Positions 47,401 to 56,400 of a DNA stretch of 64,000 nt are shown piece by piece. The position numbers and the translations under genes were made by a program. The notes under the pieces are model-generated. The model was not told where the DNA came from, made no database searches, and saw only the letters and a program-made list of their open reading frames with translations. Source of the stretch: Conchocele bisecta (lineage: Eukaryota; Mollusca; Bivalvia; Lucinida; Thyasiridae); assembly GCA_029237695.1 (NCBI GenBank), contig CM055265.1, positions 72,889,912-72,953,911 on the forward strand. Reading direction: 5' to 3'. Position 1 is the first letter of the stretch; every line of letters starts with the position of its first letter.

Positions 47401-50400
47401 TTCAGTACCGGTATTGTCTCGCCCACATTAGTGGAAAGTGAAACAGGTTGCAGAGCTCCAGATAAGTTTTATATCTGAAGAGTATTATGCCCGCAGATTT
47501 CAAATTCAATGCGTATAATAAAATTATTTTACTTTTACAAATGTATTATTTATTTTCTTCTGTATTAAATAGGGAACAAAGGATAAAAAAAAAAACACAT
47601 TAAAAAATTCACTTACTTGAGCAGCTTTTTGCATCTCAACTAAGTAAATTTCAACTTTATTATAGTATTTTAAATACTCAATTGAACGTTAATGCGTATT
47701 TTCACATTGTTGTAAGTATTTTGTGCTCCCACTTTTATAATCAATGCGTATTTGGCTAAAATAAGTGCGTAAAATACGCCAATACGAACCCGTTTGCCCG
47801 GCCTTACATGACCTTATCTGTTGATAGGCCGTTAAACACTAATAAACAAACAAACTGACTATATAAAACATTTTATTATTTGTTTACTTTTTTATTCTAA
47901 CCTTCAATGAAATCACCTTCCTTTGGTATGCGCTTCTGGTTCTAGCTAGCTTTTCTTATATGTCTGATATACTTAAAAAGCTAAAAAGTTCTTTAATATT
48001 ACACAAAATCTATTTTATTTTTTATTAAAAAAATTGGGTCTGGTAAATTTTTGTCCGTTCTGGTAAAAAAAAGTTTACCATACTGAATGTCCTGTAAAAT
48101 TTTGGCAGTTTCGTGGAGACTGATATAGCGATGTCATTTCTTGTTTGTTAAAGGGATGGGGCTGTTTAGCAAAGATGATTCAACTGAGGAGCGAGATTCC
48201 ATGGGACTCACGATGAAGAACAAAACGTGGGGACAAGGAACCATCCTCGACAAGTCAGTATACTCTGAGCACCTTGCGGCCGTTTCACTAAACTTTGTAC
48301 GCTAAAATGTTCGTAAGTGCAAATTAAGATCGTCTAGAAATTTCAATTGATGGATTTACATTTAATGAGCATAGGCTGCATAAATGTAAATCCATTAATT
48401 GTCTACAAGAAAACATTGTTAATGTGAAATCTTAATTTTGCACTTACGAACATTTTAGTCGTACATGCACAAATTTTAGTGAAACCATCCCCTGGCGGTC
48501 GTTTAACTAAACTTTGTACGATAAAAATATTTGTACAAATATTTTTATAATTTTACTTAAAATAAAAGCACTATTAAATATCTGACTTGTAGTGTGTTAT
48601 GTTATACAGGGCTCGAAATTAACAGTTTTTACTTACTAGCCCATCGGACTAGTGACATTTAAAATCTACTAGCCTGAGCAAAAAACTACTAGCTCACATA
48701 TGAAAACTAGATACATTCACCTTAAGGAGACGAACGAGACACTGACAGTGGGCCGTTTTGACCTGCTACCATGACATGTGGCTTACACCTCACAGTTTCC
48801 ACATTAATTTAAGTATGCGATTCATTTTGCCATTAAGCGCGTTGTGACAGAAGTCGGGGACAAAAATAATAATGTGCGTTGTCCGGGATATTGATGAATT
48901 GCAATATCCCCTCATAGCCGCAATTATCGAAACCGGATCACGAGACGCTTGGACTGCAGTGCCGAAAAGCAGAAAAGCGCTGCAGTTATAAGATCGGTTT
49001 CCGAAAACGGGATATTGACCAATTGCAATACCCCCCTCTTTGCACGATTGTGGATAAATCCTAAAAATAAACTTTATAGTAATTCCGAGAATAAGTACAT
49101 TTATTATTTTACATTGAAAAAAAATTACTAGCCGGGCTACCGCTAATTTCGAGCGCTGTTATAATTTAATACAATATCTTGTTAAAATCTTGTAGATTGT
49201 GGACAGATTTCTTCAGGGCCAACCTTGAAATGTTGATTCTATGCTGTCAGAATTCATCTCAGGTCACTTGTTTTTTGTGTTTTTTTTCTTCAAAATTTCG
49301 AGAAACGAAATGGGTGGGGCATCAAAACACATTCTAAATTTGACAGAGCATTATCTTATTATTTACACTCAGAATTGAATCCCTGTGTAGTAAGTTGAAA
49401 ATTTACTTTAATAGTTTAACTGCAAAAAGCAAAGTGTTTGTTTTTTGCAGCTCAAATAAGTAAATTTTTAAATTTGTTTTATTTTTTCATTTGTTCCTAC
49501 GGAAGCCCATTAGGGCCACTTCACTTTTTTTTAATTTCCATTTATTCAAGATGTTTTCTTGAATTTTGAAGTTCTTTTTTTGAAGAAAAGATCTTGAAAA
49601 TTCAAGAAAAGAACTTGAAAATTTAAGAAAACATCTTGAAAATTCAAGAAAAGATCTCGAAAATTCAAGAAAGTATCTTGAAAATTCAAGAAAAGATCTC
49701 GAAAATTCAAGAAAAGAACTTGAAAATTCAAGAAAATATCTTGAAACATCCTTTATTAGAAATGATCTTGAAAATTCAAGAAAAGATCTTGAAAATTCGA
49801 GAAAGAAAATTCAAGAAAAGATCTTGAAAATTCGAGAAAGAAAATATCTTGAAAATTCGAGAAAAGAACATGCAAATTCAAGAAAAGATCTCGAAAATTC
49901 AAGAAAGTATCTTGAAAATTCAAGAAAAGATCTGGACAATTCAAGAAAATATCTTGAATAAATGGAAATAAAAAAAAGTGAAGTGGCCCTAATGAGCTTC
50001 CGTTTGTTCCCTATTTAATATGGGAGAAAATCAATAATACATTTGTAAAAGTAAACTACGCATTGAATTTTAAAACTGGGGTATATACTCTTTAGATACA
50101 AAACTTATCTGGAGCAGTGCATCAGATATCGCACATGTATCATGTATGCGGGTTACTTGTGTTTTATAGGATGACAGAACCGAAGTATGGCCGATGGTAT
50201 ATGCATCCAAGATTTTCGGGGATAAAACCTGGTGATAAGGAAACTTTACTGACATTATATAAGCCAGCTGTCCACCCAAAGTTGGTCCAAACAGAACTGT
50301 CTTTGGTGGAGCATTTCAAAAATTGGGAGGCAGCCAATGATATATTTTATGGACCAGACAGGGATTATAAGAACTACCCGACTGAAAAGATGCAAGAACA

Positions 50401-53400
50401 TCCAGAGAAATTCAACTTCTACTTCATCCCGCATGACATATTCAAGCAGATGTACCCAAAGCTCGGCGTTTCAGGTATTTCTATGTTATTACATATTATG
50501 TGCTCTTGGATTGTAGTAGTAGTATGATGTATTAACCCTTTCACACCCGAAATGTTCGTACATGTAAGTGCAAAATTATGGTAGTCTGTAAATTTCACAT
50601 TAACACTGTTTTATCGTAGACAATTATTGGATTTACATTTATTGAGCATAGGCTGCATATGCAGCCTATGCTCAATAAATGTAAATCCATCAATGGAAAT
50701 TTGTATACCATCCTAAATGTGCACTGACAAACATTTTAGTTGTACAAAGTTTAGTGAAACGGATTTTGATGTCTTATTTTTCTAATAGTAGCCCCCTCTC
50801 TATGATCTGGATCTACACTTTTTGCCAGTACCGCTACATGTATACAGGCCTGCGGTATTGAAAACGTTAAATATCATAATACACTAGTGTAGTGAATATG
50901 AATGACACCCATCACCTAATTAAATATTCATATTGCTGTTCCAACGTCAGAGCTCCAGATAAGCTGCGTATTTGCTTAAATACCCAATTAAAATTGCCAA
51001 ATACCCAATTGAAATCAGAAGTAGCGAGTATCAAAAAGCAATAAGCAACCTTTATCATGCTGCAGAAAACAATAAACAGACCACAAATATAGCATTGTGT
51101 TCTTATTTTCCATGAAAACACATCTTGGTATTTCATTAGAATTGTCTCCAAGGAGACAATTCTAATGAAATGCCAAGATATGTTTTCATTTCGAAGCAAA
51201 CTATTCAATAATTGCTGTCTGTTGATGTGTAAACAGTAGTGTGATTTTATTTTACCCAATTCAAATTTTGAAATACCCAATTGCTGCAGAAATGCTCAAT
51301 TACTAATTCCTTATCTGGAGCCCTGCAATGTTAATCAATCCTAGTTTTATCCCCGGACAAAAGTAGGGTGTTACTATGGATTGGACATTGTCCCGCGTCA
51401 GCACCCGTATTCGCCACAGACACTTTCGTGCCCGGAGCATAACTCGAATACCGTTTAGTATATTTATACCCTCCACAACAAGTTGTGGGCGGGTATACTG
51501 GAGTCGGGTTGTCCGTCCGTCCATGCGCCCGTCCATCCATCACTAAACTTAACATCAGAGAAATATGCTATAGCTTCTATTTCCTTCATCTAAAATGCTT
51601 AAAATGCTTAATAACACATGCATTCCTGTAAGGCTCTACTACCATGCTGTGCCAAATCCACGACTGTCCAACCCCCGCTGATACCAAGGTCAATGTCAAA
51701 TACTTGGGTCTCTTTACAAAACTTAACATCAGAGAAATATGTTATAACTTCCTATTTCTTTCATCTAAAATGTTTAATATTTCACACATGCATTCCTGTA
51801 AGGCTCTACTATAGCAAAGTAAACAATAAATGATAAAAGTCAGATAATGAAAAATTGAAGTTGAAACATGATATAGAGACATGGCATGTTAGTCTAGGAG
51901 CGGTGTAGCAATTTTGTTTCTAGATCGAAACTGGTCACAACAGTTGGAACACCCATAAGCCACATTTTTTCAGTCACAGCCACATTTCTTGTGTGACTGG
52001 GATGGGCCTTGGCCTATGGGATATGGCACTGGACTTCAAAACCACAGGTTGTGATTTCAATCCTCACCCTAGGCATGAACATTTCTTACATATTGTATTT
52101 CTATCCCACTGGTCTTTCGGATGAGACTTTAAACTGTGGTACAGTCTCTATACGACCTTAGCTGTTGCTGGGACGTTAAACCCTTTCACATCCTCGTGTA
52201 CAATTTTGGATTTCTGGTATTAAGTGAGAGTTGAATCCAGTTATACCCATTATAAAAGTAGTAAGATTAGTACTAATCCTATTACTTTTGGGGAGTGGGG
52301 CTAAATGACTAAGGTGTGGTGAGGACCGGAAAACAGGTGATCAGTTCACGTTATTCTAATTTCATGGCAGAATATATCTTTTCTATAAATATTCAATTCA
52401 ATTCCGAATTTGGCATTTTCTCCCATCACAACATGTTAAATATGGGATTCGACCACATTAACCCGGTCTAAAATGACCTACGCTATTGACAGGCCTTTAA
52501 ATACCATTCAATCAAATTAAATCTTTTATTCCAGGCTCATACAGTCTCGTGTTAGGCTGCATTCTCTTCCTGACGTCCAAGGAGATTATCGCGATAGCGT
52601 GTGCCAAGAATCTGAAAGGCATTATGTTTGCCGCTATCCTGTATTACATCACCACCAAGTCGCCGTACATCAAACATATTTTCACGGACAAGATGTTGAA
52701 AGTAAGTTTTATCATGGTCCAATAGTAGCGCAAATCGCCGTACATCATGATGTTGAAACTATTAAAGTTTAAAAACAAATCTGACAAATCTTGTTATTTT
52801 TGGCTCTTTTGTTACCTGGGAGTTGAATTCAACTCCCAGGTAACAAAAGAGCCAAAAATAACAAGATTTGTCGGTACATTTACACGGTTGATACAGAAAT
52901 AGCAGCCTAATAAACAAGTAGTAAGATTATTACTGATCCTACTGCTTTTGGGAGGGGGCCAATTGATTCTTCTGGTGTGGCAAGGACCTGGCATCAGATC
53001 AGGATTATTCTGATTTCAGGGCTGAACAGGGCTTCTAAAATTTTCAGTTTGTTCTGGACCGAATTTTGAAATCTGAGACCGATTGTGATTTGCAAACTAT
53101 CCTTAAAATTTGGTCCGAAAATAATGAAGTCCGGCTGCTATTTCTGTATCAACCGTGTAAATGAACCGATGTTGACACCAAGCAAGTAATGTCAATTTTT
53201 ATGACACATATCCGAGGCATATCCATGTTAAAAGATCATAGCGGTTTATAAATAGACTGGCTTTAGCGTATTTAAGACTCGCCATTTCCAGGCTATTGGA
53301 TTGGCGAAAGCCGGGCGGCGGGCGGCGTCCACAATCAATGTTAAGTTTTCCTGTTTGAGTCCATTTCTTTGTTACTGTACCACCTAGGACCACCAAACTT

Positions 53401-56400
53401 TCACAGCTTAATAATCAAGGGGTGCCCACCACATATCACTATCCAACATGTTACTTTTTTTTTAACTTGACCCATTTTTTCCGCGCAATCGACTTAGCCA
53501 TTTTCAATGTTAAGTTTTCTCGTTTACAATGTTCAGTTTTCGTGTTTAAGTCCCATTTCTTTGGTACTGTACCACCTAGAACCACCAAACTTTCACAGCT
53601 TAATAATCAAGGGGTGCCCACCACATATCACTATCCAACATGTTACCTTTTTTTGAACTTGACACATTTTTTCCGCGCAGTCGACTTAGCCATTTTCAAT
53701 GTTAAGTTTTTCGCATTTACAATGTTAAGTTTTCGTGTTTAAGTCCATTTCTTTGGTACTGTACCACCTAGGACCACCAAACTTTCACAGCTTCATAATC
53801 AAGGGGTGCCCACCACATATCACTATCCAACATGTTACCTTTTTTAGCCAGGTTTTTTTGAAAAAAAATCCAGGCTATTGGATTGGCGAAAGTCCGTCGT
53901 CGTCCGTCCGTGAACATTTTCAAACGTCTTCTCCTCGGTAACCATTGGGCCTATGGTCACCAAACTTCATGGTCATGGTCCTTAGGTAGGGGGATTACAA
54001 ATTTGTTAAAATGACGTCATTACGTAATCCAAGATGGCCGCCGTCTAAAAATAGCACAAATTCTTAAAAAATCTTCTTCTCAAGAACCGCCAACCGGATT
54101 TCGACAAAACTTGGTAGTAATGATCGATGTACATTGCTCTTTCAAAGTTGTTAAAATGGTGACCCTGGGGTTAAAAATGGGCGTGGCCCGTGGGGTCAAA
54201 TTGGGGTCAAGTTTTATTTTTGACTGAATATGGTCATTTCATATATCAAATTGAAGGTATCAATGAGGCGATCACTCTGGTGCATTTTTTGTCGAAATCG
54301 GATTGTTATGTCATCCAAGATGGCCGCCGAAAGGTCAAAAGGTCCTTCTTTTATTAGAGATTTCAAAATTCTTCTTCACATGAACCGCTTGGCCCATGGT
54401 AGCCAAACTTAAAAGTTATGGTCCATAGGTGAAGCCTTTTCAGATTTGTTAAAATAGAGGTCATCGCTAATCCAAGATGGCCGCCGTTTAAAAATAGCAT
54501 AAATTCTTAAAAAATCTTCTTCTCATGAACCGCTTGCCGGATTTCGACGAAACTTGGTAGGAATGATCGATGTACATTGCTCTTTCAAAGTTGTTAAAAT
54601 GGTGACCCTGGGGTCAAAAATGGGCGTGGCCCGTGGGTCAAATTGGGGTCAAATATTTTTATTTTTGAACGAATATGGTCATGTCATATATCAAATTGAA
54701 TAAGGTATCAATGAGGCGATCACTCTGGTGCATTTTCTGTCGAAATCGGATTGTTATGTCATCCAAGATGGCCGCCGAAAGGTCAAAAGGTCGTTCTTTT
54801 ATTAGAGATTTCAAAATTTTTCTTCACATGAACCGCTTGGCCCATGGTAGCCAAACTTAAAAGTTATGGTCCATGTGTGAAGCCTTTTCAGATTTGTTAA
54901 AATGGAGGTCATCGCTAATCCAAGATGGCCGCCGTCTAAAAATAGCACAAATTCTTAAAAAATCTTCTCATGAACCGCTAGCCGGATTTCGACGAAACTT
55001 GGTAGGAATGATCGATGTACAAATGTACAATGCTCTTTCAAAATTGTTAAAATGGTGACCCCGGGGTCAAAAATGGGCGTGGCCCGTGGGGTCAAATTTT
55101 ATTTTTGACCGAATATGGTCATGTTATATATCAAATCGAAGGTATCAATGAGGCGATCACTCTGGTACATTTTTTGTCCAAATCGGATTGTTATGTCATC
55201 CAAGATGGCCGCCGAAATGTCAAAAGGTCGTTCTTTTATTAGAGATTTCAAAATTCTTCTTCACATGAACCGCTTGGCCCATGGTAGCCAAACTTAAAAG
55301 TTATGGTCCATGGGTGAAGCCTTTTCAGATTTGTTAAAATGGAGGTCATCGCTAATCCAAGATGGCCGCCGTCTAAAAATAGCATAAATTCTTAAAAAAT
55401 CTTCTTCTCGTGAACCGCTAGCCGGATTTCGACGAAACTTGGTAGGAATGATCGATGTACATTGCTCTTTGAAAGTTGTTAAAATGGTGACCCCGAGGTT
55501 AAAAATGGGCGTGGCCCGTGGGGTCAAATTTTATTTTTGACTGAATATGGTCATGTCATATATCAAATTGAAGGTATCAATGAGGCGATCACTCCGGTGC
55601 AATATTTGTCGGAATCGGATGATTATGCCATCCATGATGGCCACCAAAAGGTCCATTTATTCAAGATTTTTAACGTCTTTTTCTCAGGAACCACATGGCC
55701 GATGCTGGGTGAAGCATTTTCAGATTTTGTAAAATGAGAGTCATCGCTTAATCCAAGATGACCGCCATATAAAAATAGCACAATTTTTTTAAAACACATG
55801 AACTCAATGTCACATTCTCCTCTGGTGTTCATGGAGTCAGGTGAGCGAATTAGGGCCATCATGGTCCTCTTGTTTTTGAACTTGACCCATTTTTTCCGCG
55901 CAGTCGACTTAGCCATTTTCAATGTTAAGTTTTCGCATTTACAATGTTAAGTTTTCGTGTTTAAGTCCATTTCTTTGGTACTGTACCACCTAGGACCACC
56001 AAACTTTCACAGCTTCATAACCAAGGGGTGCCTACCACATACAACTATTCAACATGTGACCATTTTTTTCCCTTCACCTATTATTTCTACGTAATTGACT
56101 TAGCCATTTTTAACGTAAGTCTGGTTAAATTATTTTGGTTAAAACTTTTTCGTTATGATATATCTCTGCAACTGCTTCGCCCATTACCTTGAAACTTCAC
56201 ATGGGTGTTTATCATCGTCCATATTTTCATTCTAACCCCCAACCGTGCGGCCCCTGTGCGCAATGTCAAGGTCAAATTACTTTGAATTTATTTGTTAAAG
56301 TTTTTTCCTGTACTATATCTCTGCAACTGCTTCACCCATTACCTTGATACTTCACATGGGTGTTTATCATCATTGTCGCACCCGCTTGCGGAAAGCGCGA

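Larger units (their letters stand above)
47453..50118. repeat. inverted repeat pair bracketing ATP5PB exon 3
   Basis: Left arm 47453-47680 (GCTCCAGATAAGTTTTATAT, CAATGCGTATAATAAAA, TATTAAATAGGGAACAA) is the reverse complement, with substitutions, of 49380-49495 plus 50006-50118 (TTGTTCCCTATTTAATATGG, AAACTTATCTGGAGC). The right arm is itself split by the TACGGAAGCCC MITE at 49497-50006. The ends resemble the GCTCCAGATAAG MITEs but the body differs. Confidence 0.75.
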
